From Bacteroides sp. (GTDB lineage Bacteria > Bacteroidota > Bacteroidia > Bacteroidales > Bacteroidaceae): a stretch of DNA of 53,294 nucleotides. Positions 9,180 to 16,704 of this stretch are shown here, in pieces. Numbering within the stretch: the first letter of the stretch is position 1; the number at the start of each line of letters is the position of its first letter. The notes under the pieces were generated by a model. That model ran no database searches. It worked only from the letters and a program-made list of their open reading frames with translations, and was not told the origin of the DNA. The position numbers were made by a program, and so were the translations under genes. Location: NCBI GenBank assembly GCA_019414665.1, contig DXLO01000017.1:1-53294 (forward strand), written 5' to 3'.

Positions 9180-9617
9180 ATGAATACAAATCTCAATCAG
9201 TTGCTCAAGGATCTTGAAATAGGTCCCGCTTATGTCAAGATCCTTATTTGCCTCTTGGGGTGTACTTTTATGCTGTACCCGACCTTTTTTCACTTCACCT
9301 GTTTTTTCCGGGAACTTCCTGTATACGAACAGGTACTTTTCACATCGGGCAGTTCCGCTTTGTATACGGGGGTCGGAATTCTTCTTTCAGCGATAAGTCC
9401 GGTGAGGTATCCAAGGATACTCTATACCCCTTTGGCGATGCTTTCCTCTTCAGTAATGATAAGTCTTTTCATTTGTTTATTTTTTCTGAATGAGGAGTGC
9501 AACCGTTTCAAGCTATTCTCAACCGTTCTGTCGGTAATGTATCTGCTGCAGTTCATTGCGGGTGGCATTTCCATACTCAAGGAAAAGAAAGGAGAGAAAG
9601 ACAATGCACATTACTGA
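9180..9617 (+). CDS. Four-helix integral membrane protein of unknown function, opposite to the tra operon
   Basis: A 145-residue protein with four clear hydrophobic segments (about 18-37, 49-71, 77-105 and 113-132 from ATG 9180) joined by short charged loops and ending in a Lys-rich tail (KEKKGEKD). I do not recognise a family. It is the only plausible plus-strand gene in the island, sits between traN and the small-membrane-protein cluster, is less GC-rich than the tra genes, and has its own candidate promoter. Candidate roles by position are surface or entry exclusion, immunity or a cargo membrane factor. None is shown by the sequence. Confidence 0.6.
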   Translation: MNTNLNQLLKDLEIGPAYVKILICLLGCTFMLYPTFFHFTCFFRELPVYEQVLFTSGSSALYTGVGILLSAISPVRYPRILYTPLAMLSSSVMISLFICLFFLNEECNRFKLFSTVLSVMYLLQFIAGGISILKEKKGEKDNAHY

Positions 9618-9720
9618 CTCCCTTATAAAATCCGCGTATTCATTTACTGTTTGCAAGAAAGCGGAGAAGCCCATAAGCACACAGTCAGCCACCAAAAAGC
9701 AATGAAGGTATCCTGTTGAT

Positions 9721-9954
9721 TCATATCATGCAGGATCTCAGTATTGCACAGCAAAGCGCTCCTAGCGCACAAAACAGCAACAGCAGCCAGTACCAGTTCT
9801 CACGTATGAATGCCCCCAGGTGGCTTTCCCCTTTCCGTGCCTTCACTTCCCGCCCGCCTTCCGGTTCTGAAGCCAGACGGAGAAGGATTGCCTCAAATGT
9901 CAGTACGGCAGCCATTGTGAAGAAAATGCCGGCATGGCTCAACAGGTTTTCCAT
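9721..9954 (-). CDS. Small two-helix membrane protein
   Basis: A 77-residue protein with hydrophobic segments at about 8-26 (AGIFFTMAAVLTFEAILL) and 54-73 (WYWLLLLFCALGALCCAILR), separated by a charged loop (EPEGGREVKARKGES). The start, MENLLS, resembles the MEE/MEK starts of the neighbouring tiny membrane proteins. It is the last of five such genes lying between traM and traN. Function unknown; GC-rich and read in the tra direction. Confidence 0.6.
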   Translation of the reverse strand: MENLLSHAGIFFTMAAVLTFEAILLRLASEPEGGREVKARKGESHLGAFIRENWYWLLLLFCALGALCCAILRSCMI

Positions 9955-10041
9955 TTTGCTTTAGTTTTTATTTTCATTTTCATTCTTTTTCTTTCTCATT
10001 TTTCCCTTGTCCTCTTCAGGCAGTCCTCCGGTTCCGCCTTC

Positions 10042-10173
10042 CTACCCAGATTCCGGCTGATTGTTCCGTGCCTCATAAAGAGGGGCTATCACTATAAGTA
10101 TACATGCAATTCCTAATACTATGATGAATAATAGTCGGATCAGGTAATCTGCTTTTTCCCAAATAATTCCCAT
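10042..10173 (-). CDS. Tiny single-helix membrane protein (43 aa), repeat family member
   Basis: The frame reads MGIIWEKADYLIRLLF, continues through a hydrophobic core (FIIVLGIACILIVIA) and ends PLYEARNNQPESG. Its ATG directly follows a stop codon in the junction TGATATGG, which is preceded by a short frame VARFLKESDQIKN matching the C-terminus of the gene at 10969-11334. That duplicated arrangement, seen again upstream, supports it as a real translated unit. It resembles holin-like or toxin-like peptides only in size and hydrophobicity. Confidence 0.5.
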   Translation of the reverse strand: MGIIWEKADYLIRLLFIIVLGIACILIVIAPLYEARNNQPESG

Positions 10174-10211
10174 ATCACATCGTTTTTTAATTCTTTATTT
10201 GATCAGACTCT

Positions 10212-10281
10212 TTCAGGAACCGTGCCACATCGACGGCTGGTCTTTCCTCTCCCTGATATCATGCAATTTATTTCATGGATG
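10212..10281. repeat. Direct repeat, copy 1 (duplicated gene-tail segment)
   Basis: About 70 bases matching 10479-10549 with roughly four of five positions identical, including the shared block TCTTTCCTCTCCCTGATATC. On the minus strand it contains the end of the small membrane gene at 10273, then a frame GEERPAVDVARFLKESD that resembles the tail of the 121-residue protein encoded at 10969-11334. Confidence 0.75.
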
Positions 10282-10440
10282 TTTCATTTTTCTTTTCCTT
10301 ATGATATTCTCCAGATATACCCAACATCTTATTATAATCTTTTCAAAGATGTCAGTAAACAAGAGTATATTTAAACAGAGTAACATAAGGATAGGGACAG
10401 CATATCCCCAAGCCCCAAGCTTGTTCCAAAGTTCTTCCAT
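10273..10440 (-). CDS. Tiny single-helix membrane protein (55 aa), repeat family member
   Basis: Starts MEELWNKLGAWGYAVPILM, has one transmembrane stretch (VPILMLLCLNILLF) and a basic C-terminus (ENIIRKRKMKHP). Its ATG is reached through the junction GTATGACATGG, identical to that in front of the gene at 10782-10967, and is preceded by a truncated frame RFLKEFDRLNNLKTV that copies the end of the 121-residue protein. The shared tail plus membrane-peptide layout marks a tandem duplication. Function unknown. Confidence 0.55.
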   Translation of the reverse strand: MEELWNKLGAWGYAVPILMLLCLNILLFTDIFEKIIIRCWVYLENIIRKRKMKHP

Positions 10441-10478
10441 GTCATACAGTTTTTAAGTTATTCAATCTGTCAAATTCC

Positions 10479-10549
10479 TTCAGGAAGCGTGTCACGCCGT
10501 CAACCGGTCTTTCCTCTCCCTGATATCATGCAAATCTATTTCATGGACG
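10479..10549. repeat. Direct repeat, copy 2 (duplicated gene-tail segment)
   Basis: Partner of the repeat at 10212-10281. Its first part (TTCAGGAAGCGTG) also matches 11006-11018 inside the intact tail of the 121-residue gene, so three related copies of this tail lie within about 820 bases. Confidence 0.75.
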
Positions 10550-10715
10550 CTTCTTTGCATCTGTCCGGTCCCTTTCTGACGCCTTCTTCTTTTTTCCTTG
10601 AATATTCATAGTAACTCTTCCAAAAGCCCAAAATGTGGGAAACAATATTAAGGCTGAGAAGAAAGCAGAAAAGCAAGATGGTCACAGAGCCGTTTTTCGA
10701 TAAGAATTCTTCCAT
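10536..10715 (-). CDS. Tiny single-helix membrane protein (59 aa), repeat family member
   Basis: Starts MEEFLSKNGSVTILLF, has one hydrophobic segment (VTILLFCFLLSLNIVSHIL), then a charged tail (YSRKKEEGVRKGPDRCKEA). The start is preceded by TGAATGATATGG, resembling the junctions of its neighbours. The upstream tail frame is too decayed here to be sure of its origin. Same orientation as the tra genes; function unknown. Confidence 0.5.
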   Translation of the reverse strand: MEEFLSKNGSVTILLFCFLLSLNIVSHILGFWKSYYEYSRKKEEGVRKGPDRCKEASMK

Positions 10716-10781
10716 ATCATTCAGTTTTTATCATTCGTTATTGTCACTTTCAGAGTCCGTTTATAATAGTTTACAGGCACT

Positions 10782-10967
10782 TCACTTCCTGATTAGCGGA
10801 TGCCTTTTCCCCTTTAAATACTTTTTAATTTTTCGCATGGCCTTCTTTACAAAAGTCCCGATACTGAGAATGAAATTTTCCAGTTTCCCTGAGAACAGGA
10901 GTAGGATATATCCATTCAGGCAGATAACCAGAAGGGCAGAAAGTGCATAGTACCAGAATTTTTCCAT
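10782..10967 (-). CDS. Tiny single-helix membrane protein (61 aa), repeat family member
   Basis: Starts MEKFWYYALSALLVICLNG, has a transmembrane core (LSALLVICLNGYILLLF) and a strongly basic C-terminus (KKAMRKIKKYLKGKRHP) that should stay in the cytoplasm. The ATG follows the stop of the 121-residue gene by one base (TGACATGG), so it is coupled to it. This is the best-preserved version of the gene-tail plus membrane-peptide unit. An ATG five codons upstream exists but overlaps the previous gene. Confidence 0.6.
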   Translation of the reverse strand: MEKFWYYALSALLVICLNGYILLLFSGKLENFILSIGTFVKKAMRKIKKYLKGKRHPLIRK

Positions 10968-10968
10968 G

Positions 10969-11334
10969 TCATACAACTGCATGATTATTCATTTCATCAA
11001 ACTCCTTCAGGAAGCGTGCCACATCCGCAACCGTTGGGAATATCCCGTCAAAGAGATTGTACATCAGTTCCGGTCTCTGTGGCCGCCGATATACTATCAC
11101 TTTCTTTCCGGACCCCTTCATCCATCCCGCTTCTGCCAGCGGATGCTCCAGCGCGTCCAGGTACTCGTCTGTTTCCATTTTCTCCCAGTTCCCGCTGATC
11201 TGCGACCAGCAGAAGTCCGTTTTTCTTTCAGGGTTCCTGAAGTCATACACCTCATGCCCCCGTTCTCTTAAAAAAGCCACGATCCGTGGCTGGTATTCGT
11301 TGCTCCAGCTGCTTGCCACATATACTTTCGCCAT
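10969..11334 (-). CDS. Nucleoside deoxyribosyltransferase-like protein, probably with an internal deletion
   Basis: A 121-residue protein starting MAKVYVASSWSNEYQPRIV and continuing LRERGHEVYDFRNP, the first strand and turn of nucleoside 2-deoxyribosyltransferase-fold proteins (Rossmann-like, TIR-related). The later segment EAGWMKGSGKKVIVY followed by PELMYNLFDGI is the C-terminal half of the same fold. Related proteins as I recall them have about 30 further residues between HPLAE and EAGWMKG, including a beta strand with a Leu-Pro-Cys-Gly-type loop. That block is absent here, so the active site may be incomplete. Its C-terminal tail is copied at least twice downstream. Confidence 0.6.
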   Translation of the reverse strand: MAKVYVASSWSNEYQPRIVAFLRERGHEVYDFRNPERKTDFCWSQISGNWEKMETDEYLDALEHPLAEAGWMKGSGKKVIVYRRPQRPELMYNLFDGIFPTVADVARFLKEFDEMNNHAVV

Positions 11335-11366
11335 TGTCCTTATCCTTTCCTGCTTAATCTGTATTT

Positions 11367-12338
11367 CTATTTTTTTGCATCCTTCAGCAGTATCCGGTAG
11401 TTCGTCTTGATGGTCACCTTTATCTTTCGGATATTCTTGCTTGCGGCCGACTTGGTCGCGTTGATGACGCTGTTCGCCGCGCCCGCCACTATCTGGCTTC
11501 CCATGTCAAGTCCCCCGGAAATACTTGTGTTCGTTCCGCTGACACCCGCGGCTTCCGCCTCCTTGATGGTTTCCGCCTTGGCATTTCCCGGAACGTATAT
11601 GCCTTCCATGGCATCCTCGGAATACACCTCCTTTTCAAAGGGAAGTATGTTCCCGGCCAGATTCACCGAGGTGATTTTGACCAGTACCCGTTCCCCGTCG
11701 ATTCCGGTCACCTCCCCGAACACCGGTGTTCCCTTGCGGATGCGCTGTCCGTCGTCCGTAAGGCAGTTCTCCGCCAGCTGCATCTTCAGCGTCGCTCCGA
11801 CCATGACCGTCTGTGTGGAATGTACGAATGCCCGTATGACGTTCCTCTCGTCCTGCCGGACAAGGCGCACGCTGTTGAATCCTCTCCGGGGAGTCTCTTC
11901 GGGAACCGTGTCCTCCGGTTCCGTCTTCCTCGGTTTCTCCTCCTCACCGTCCGTCATCTCCTTCTCCCTGAAGGCGGAGGGGGCGGGCTGTTCCGTTCCG
12001 AACAGCGGACCGCTTCCGAGGGTCTGTTCGTTGCGTCTGATCAGTTCCCGGATGCGCTGTATCTCGCTTTCCGGGGAAACGGTGTCCTCCGGTTCATCCA
12101 TTCCGTAATTCCCTCCACCGGGCATGCGGTTTTCTCTCCGGTTCTCCATTTCCTTTTCCACACTCCCGAGCATGTCCTTGAGCGTGAAGTTGTCCTTGAT
12201 TTCAGAGCGCAGCCTCACTTCTTCCTCCCTGCCGTCCTCTTTTTTCGGTAATGTGGCGATGATCCCCCATACCAGCAGGATGATCACGGCTCCTATACCC
12301 CCCAGCGCCACTATTCTGCTCCTTTCAGTTTTTGTCAT
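11367..12338 (-). CDS. traM: Conjugative transposon protein TraM (VirB10-like)
   Basis: A 323-residue inner-membrane-anchored T4SS scaffold. An N-terminal transmembrane helix (about 10-29) leads into a long acidic, Pro/Glu-rich periplasmic linker (about 33-160) and a C-terminal beta domain with AFVHSTQTVMVGATLKMQL, then RIRKGTPVFGEVTGIDGERV, as in the Bacteroides TraM family. Its start overlaps the traK stop by ATGA (12335-12338). It is the last gene of the contiguous traE-M block before the accessory gap. Confidence 0.92.
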   Translation of the reverse strand: MTKTERSRIVALGGIGAVIILLVWGIIATLPKKEDGREEEVRLRSEIKDNFTLKDMLGSVEKEMENRRENRMPGGGNYGMDEPEDTVSPESEIQRIRELIRRNEQTLGSGPLFGTEQPAPSAFREKEMTDGEEEKPRKTEPEDTVPEETPRRGFNSVRLVRQDERNVIRAFVHSTQTVMVGATLKMQLAENCLTDDGQRIRKGTPVFGEVTGIDGERVLVKITSVNLAGNILPFEKEVYSEDAMEGIYVPGNAKAETIKEAEAAGVSGTNTSISGGLDMGSQIVAGAANSVINATKSAASKNIRKIKVTIKTNYRILLKDAKK

Positions 12339-12955
12339 GGCATCTCGTATCGCTGGTTGTATGTCCGGAAGAAAAATCCGGAAGTGTTCTCCGGAAAACG
12401 TGGTGTGGTACGTATGACGGTACCCTCGCTGAGAATCCGTATCTTCCTGACATCATTTCCGTTGATGATGCTCAGGACTGACGAGAAGGTGACGTGATAC
12501 TCGTCCCCGCTGACGGATACCGAGAGCATCTTCTCGAACTCCGTCCTGTAGACCACTCCGAGTTCCAGGGCGTCGCCGTACCCCCTGTCAGCCTGGTATT
12601 TGGCGAATATGGTGTTCGCGTCCGGCTTGTTGACCAGGAACAGGGCGCGTGCCCGGTTCTCCTGCAGGGAGAGCCTGTCGAAACTGTTCAGATAATAGGC
12701 CGTATGGTAGCAATGGTTCTTTAAAAGGGATTCATACAGCAGATCCTGCTGCATGGCCTTGAAGCGGAGCAGTTCCCCGCCTTCATTGACGACCAGGATC
12801 TTGTCCATCGCGCTGTTTACCACCCTGTAGCTGAAAAACAGCACCATCGCTATTGTGGCGGCACAGAATATGAATACCAGCCTGGTGCGGAACGTATGGT
12901 TCTTTCTGGCTTCCGCCAGGCGGGAGAAATCTTTAAGTATGTTCTTTATGTCCAT
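12335..12955 (-). CDS. traK: Conjugative transposon protein TraK (VirB8-like)
   Basis: A 206-residue bitopic inner-membrane protein of the T4SS. A short cytoplasmic N-terminus (MDIKNILKDFSRLAEARKNH) precedes a transmembrane helix (about 25-45) and a periplasmic NTF2-like domain with LLYESLLKNHCYHTAYYL and a C-terminus GFFFRTYNQRYEMP. An in-frame ATG at 12973 overlaps the traJ stop. The start at 12955 is preferred because the N-terminus then matches the usual TraK layout, with 12958 nearly equivalent. The traL gene normally following traK is missing here, and traM follows directly. Confidence 0.88.
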   Translation of the reverse strand: MDIKNILKDFSRLAEARKNHTFRTRLVFIFCAATIAMVLFFSYRVVNSAMDKILVVNEGGELLRFKAMQQDLLYESLLKNHCYHTAYYLNSFDRLSLQENRARALFLVNKPDANTIFAKYQADRGYGDALELGVVYRTEFEKMLSVSVSGDEYHVTFSSVLSIINGNDVRKIRILSEGTVIRTTPRFPENTSGFFFRTYNQRYEMP

Positions 12956-12963
12956 CATATCAG

Positions 12964-13737
12964 CTATAACCATTTGTTAACCGTTGCTTTCACCGTGGCG
13001 AGCATCGCCAGTTTCAGCAGGAAGGAAAATATCACCATGAGCGTTATCGACCAGGGGCGCTGCTGTACATAGTTCACTACAATCAGATCAGAAAACACGC
13101 TGGCGATGACAAATCCCGGATACAGCATGTAGCACCCGACCATCTGTCTGGCCCATGTGTAGAAGGAACTGCGGGTGTCGCTGTTGTACAGGCAGGCTAT
13201 CGCCAGGGGCGATATGACCTCGAGCAGTATCAGGATGAGGTAGCGCGTGCACAGGAACACCAGCATGAGGTAGTCGTATGCGACTCCCCCGAAGCTGCCC
13301 ACCGCTCCCGCCAGCAGGGAGTTGAAGGTCGTGTCCAGCCCGTTGACCGCTATGTCGATGATGTCACTGTTCATCAGGTCGTCGAAGGCCTGCTCGATCG
13401 GCTTCTTCCAGATATTGTCCGGATTGTAGACCCCTCCGGCGGCGAGCGACTCCATCAGCCTGTCCGCGGCGTATGCAAGTACGGTCTCAAGCGTGTCCAG
13501 CAACACGGGCATGATGCAGATGAGGGCTATGCAGAGGATGTACTCCCTGCCCAGCTCATAAAACTGTTTTGCATTGAATCCCTTGCCTTCGTGAACCATC
13601 TCCTTGATGATACCTGCAAGCTTGAATACAAAGGTGGTAATCACAAATCCGGCAACAAGGGCATAGAATCCCTCCACCACTATCATCCCCTTGATCTGCA
13701 GGTATGCGTTGTTCAGATTGCTGTATGCCTCTTCCAT
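12964..13737 (-). CDS. traJ: Conjugative transposon protein TraJ (polytopic, VirB6-like)
   Basis: A 257-residue polytopic inner-membrane protein. Visible helices include EGFYALVAGFVITTFVF, ILCIALICIMPVLLDTL, YLMLVFLCTRYLILILLEVI, MLYPGFVIASVFSDLIVV and ITLMVIFSFLLKLAML. The family member in CTnDOT-type elements is longer as I recall, so this is a compact version. It starts two bases after the traI-like stop, and traK overlaps its end. It probably forms the inner-membrane channel with TraK and TraM. Confidence 0.88.
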   Translation of the reverse strand: MEEAYSNLNNAYLQIKGMIVVEGFYALVAGFVITTFVFKLAGIIKEMVHEGKGFNAKQFYELGREYILCIALICIMPVLLDTLETVLAYAADRLMESLAAGGVYNPDNIWKKPIEQAFDDLMNSDIIDIAVNGLDTTFNSLLAGAVGSFGGVAYDYLMLVFLCTRYLILILLEVISPLAIACLYNSDTRSSFYTWARQMVGCYMLYPGFVIASVFSDLIVVNYVQQRPWSITLMVIFSFLLKLAMLATVKATVNKWL

Positions 13738-13739
13738 GT

Positions 13740-14261
13740 CTATCTCAGGTTTCTCTTCAGTCTTTCATACTGGGATATGATCCGGGATACCTTCGAGACC
13801 TTCCTTTCCTGCTCGATGGTCTGTCTCTCTATCTCCTGCAGGACGGCCAGCCGCTCGGAGTCGTTCATCTTCACGCTTGTGGAGAGTATGGTCCTTGACA
13901 GGCTGATGAGCCGTGTGTTGTTGAGCATGACCAGGTCAAGGCTGGATGTGAGCGTCTGCAGGGTTGACGTGCCCAGTTTTTTGTTCGTCACCAGGTCTAT
14001 GCACTTCTCTGACAGCCTTCCCTGTCTCTCTATGATTGATTTGGCGGTCTCACAGCTGGAGATGACGGAGTTGACCTTGCGCATCATGTCCAGTGTCTCG
14101 TCCAGCCGGTCTTTCTGCTCCTTCAGGTAGCCCACCTGTTTTTGCAGTTCCGAGAAGTTCTTGACGTTCTGTGCAAGGTTGGGCGCGTCCGCCACCGCCC
14201 ATTGTGCGGATGCGGTTGCCGCCGTCATCAGCACGAGCATGGATAAAAGTAATTTCTTCAT
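13740..14261 (-). CDS. traI: TraI-like conjugation protein (DUF4141, VirB5-like position)
   Basis: A 173-residue exported protein: signal peptide MKKLLLSMLVLMTAATASAQ, then a mostly helical, coiled-coil-prone body (NFSELQKQVGYLKEQKDRLD, LQEIERQTIEQERKVSKVSR). This matches the DUF4141 proteins encoded between traG and traJ in Bacteroides conjugative transposons. The gene sits 22 bases after traG and 2 bases before traJ. A periplasmic pilus-tip or channel role is inferred by analogy with VirB5. Confidence 0.85.
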   Translation of the reverse strand: MKKLLLSMLVLMTAATASAQWAVADAPNLAQNVKNFSELQKQVGYLKEQKDRLDETLDMMRKVNSVISSCETAKSIIERQGRLSEKCIDLVTNKKLGTSTLQTLTSSLDLVMLNNTRLISLSRTILSTSVKMNDSERLAVLQEIERQTIEQERKVSKVSRIISQYERLKRNLR

Positions 14262-14283
14262 TTGTTCTTGTTTTTGTTGTTTC

Positions 14284-16704
14284 TTATTGATGTTCCCTTA
14301 TATATTCCTCTATGGCGTCCTCCATGGACATCCTCCGGTTCTTCTCCTCAAGGTCCGACCATATCTCCCCCTCCGTCTGGAACGCAAGGAATTTCTCCCT
14401 TGAGAACTCCAGGCGGGTGACGGTGGCGTAATGTTCCCCCAGCCGCATGAAACACTCCGAATAGGGCCGTTGTCCCGAAAAACTGTTCCTCATGGACTTC
14501 ATCAGGGCTATCTGTCCGGGATGGGTCAGCCTGAACCTGTCTATGACGGACTGGTAGATGACCTCCTTGGTGGGAAGCACGAACAGCATGTCCGTATTGG
14601 CTATGATGTTCTTTGTGTGCTCGTTCTCCGGCAGCTGGTCGGGATTCTGGATGATGGTGTACACCGCCCCGTTCTCCTTCCTGATCTTCTGATAGCAGAA
14701 GGCCACGGAGCTGTGTATCCCGGTTCCCGTGGCCGTATCGACCATCTGCGCGGTCTCGCCGTACTCGTCAAAGATCAGGACGCCCCGTTTCCTCCGGTCA
14801 CTGAGCAGCTTCTTCTGTATGACGGTGAATATCATGCCCATCACGAGGTTGCTCAGAAACCTGTCCTGCTTGATCTGCGTCAGTTCGAACACGATGAACT
14901 TCTTTCCCGAGAAGTCCGTTCCCGTATCCTTGCATACGTTCTCGTAGCGTCTGCCGGGCAGGAACTCGCCGCAGTTCAGGCTGAAGGACTCCAGGGAGAA
15001 ATAATCTTTGGGGATGTGCTTCCTTGCCAGAATCTCGGGGTAATGTTCCGTCACGTGGTTGTAGAAACTCTCGAAATTGTGCCCTTCACGGACATTCTCG
15101 TAATAGTCCTGGATGAAACGGGTGAGGGCCACCTCCTTCTCCGACTCGTCCTTTGTGAACATGTGCCTCCAGTATTTCTGCACGACCCCCGAGAGCATCT
15201 CGATGCTTCCGTTGTCCAGTTCCTCCCCCTGCAGGTCGAAGGGGTTGATGCCCAGCGCCGTCCTGCCGTCGTAGTCCACGTGCAGGGAGATGTCCGGATA
15301 GAGCCTGCAGAGCTGGCTGAAGCTCTTTCCGAACTCGACCACCACGACCGTATAGTCCTGCTCGATGAGCTGCTGGGTAAGGTTCAGGGTAAAGGCGGAC
15401 TTGCCGCCGCCGGTTCCGGCTATGACCATCCCGTTACGGGCATTGACCCTCTTTTTGCCCGCATCCCAGATGTCCTTTCTCAGAGGGACCTGGTACATCC
15501 TGTCATGCACATAGATGCCCTCGCTGTCATTCCTGAAACTGCCGCACTGGAGAAAGAAGCACAATGCCATGGGCAGGGTGGTCAGGAACAGGTATTTCCG
15601 CGGCATCAGGTGGATCTGGCCGGGGACGCAGGCGAAATGCACCGCAGCCAGGTTCTCATATCCGGGAATATAATACCCGAGACGGGCCAGGTTGAGCGTC
15701 TCCCTGATCTTTTTGTCGGCCTTCTCCAGTTCGGCCTCCGACTCGTCGAACACACAGACCGAGAAGAAGCTGCGTACCAGTGTCTCGTTCTCCTCAAGGA
15801 TTTCCTGCTGGAGCTCGTCCAGTTTCTGGTACTGTACCTTGATGGACCTGCTCATGCCGGAATTGCTTCCATAAATGTCGATATTGCGGGCGATCCGCTC
15901 GCGCAGCCGTCCGTTCCCCTCAAAGAAAACCACCTGGTTCACGATGTGGTTGTACGGCAGGTACATCCCAAGCCGCTCCAGCATCGGATGGTACAGCAGG
16001 GAGCCGGCGGGAGGAAGGGAGTCGTCCCGTACACAGGAATCCAGGCTGCCGTCAGGGAGAAAGATCTCATCGCAGACGGCGAAACAGCGTGCCCGTTTCT
16101 TTCCTGTGCGGAGTTCCGTGTCGGCATGTATGTCCACAACCGCCCCCGGGGCGTCGAACAGGGTGGTGTATCCGGCCGTGAAGTCCCGCATTTCCTGCCC
16201 TGACATCGGGGCTATCTCCGTATCACGCATGCTCCGGATGATGCCGACGGCGTTGTCAACTCCCTCGAGGAATTCATCGAGCCTGGCGAGGTCCTCCTTA
16301 TGGAGGTTCTCCTTATAGGACAGGGGTGAGGATATGTAGGCCTTCTCAAGACTTTTGAGTCCGGAAAGTACAAAGTGCATGACGCAGGTATGGCTGACAT
16401 ACAGTCGTCCCCGGAAATGCCGCGCATCGGCCCGGTCAAGGAAAGAACCGCCGGCAATGTCCGGACAGTACCTTTCCTTGAGGAACACATCCTGTTTGTG
16501 CACATATGTACCGTCCGGGAGAAACTTGAAGGCTTCCCGGAACATGCCGTCCCTCCTGTCGATATCCTCCGGAGTCAGGGAATAGCATTCCGGTTCCCGG
16601 AGTTCGAAAGAAACGCATATGCTGCCGCTGCGGGTCAGGACGACGCCCTGGCCCTCCGATTCACTGACAATGTCAAGTATGCTGTATGCCTCTTCTGATT
16701 TCAT
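14284..16704 (-). CDS. traG: Conjugation ATPase TraG (VirB4 family)
   Basis: An 806-residue cytoplasmic AAA+ ATPase that powers T4SS assembly and transport. The N-terminal TraG/VirB4 domain is followed by Walker A GTGGGKSAF (about 430) and Walker B GVLIFDEYGE (about 640), then an arginine-finger and sensor region with TIIQNPDQLPENEHTKNIIA. Length and both nucleotide-binding motifs are intact, so no decay is evident in the motor. The start overlaps the traF 3' end by 32 bases, implying tight coupling. Confidence 0.95.
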   Translation of the reverse strand: MKSEEAYSILDIVSESEGQGVVLTRSGSICVSFELREPECYSLTPEDIDRRDGMFREAFKFLPDGTYVHKQDVFLKERYCPDIAGGSFLDRADARHFRGRLYVSHTCVMHFVLSGLKSLEKAYISSPLSYKENLHKEDLARLDEFLEGVDNAVGIIRSMRDTEIAPMSGQEMRDFTAGYTTLFDAPGAVVDIHADTELRTGKKRARCFAVCDEIFLPDGSLDSCVRDDSLPPAGSLLYHPMLERLGMYLPYNHIVNQVVFFEGNGRLRERIARNIDIYGSNSGMSRSIKVQYQKLDELQQEILEENETLVRSFFSVCVFDESEAELEKADKKIRETLNLARLGYYIPGYENLAAVHFACVPGQIHLMPRKYLFLTTLPMALCFFLQCGSFRNDSEGIYVHDRMYQVPLRKDIWDAGKKRVNARNGMVIAGTGGGKSAFTLNLTQQLIEQDYTVVVVEFGKSFSQLCRLYPDISLHVDYDGRTALGINPFDLQGEELDNGSIEMLSGVVQKYWRHMFTKDESEKEVALTRFIQDYYENVREGHNFESFYNHVTEHYPEILARKHIPKDYFSLESFSLNCGEFLPGRRYENVCKDTGTDFSGKKFIVFELTQIKQDRFLSNLVMGMIFTVIQKKLLSDRRKRGVLIFDEYGETAQMVDTATGTGIHSSVAFCYQKIRKENGAVYTIIQNPDQLPENEHTKNIIANTDMLFVLPTKEVIYQSVIDRFRLTHPGQIALMKSMRNSFSGQRPYSECFMRLGEHYATVTRLEFSREKFLAFQTEGEIWSDLEEKNRRMSMEDAIEEYIREHQ

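Noticed and set aside
11407..12108. 233-codon plus-strand ORF opposite traM
   Set aside because: Shadow of traM; Ser/Pro-rich composition typical of antisense reading of GC-rich coding sequence.
14431..16203. 590-codon plus-strand ORF opposite traG
   Set aside because: It is an antisense shadow of the GC-rich traG gene; traG keeps Walker motifs and family length, while the shadow frame is His/Leu/Val-rich without domains.
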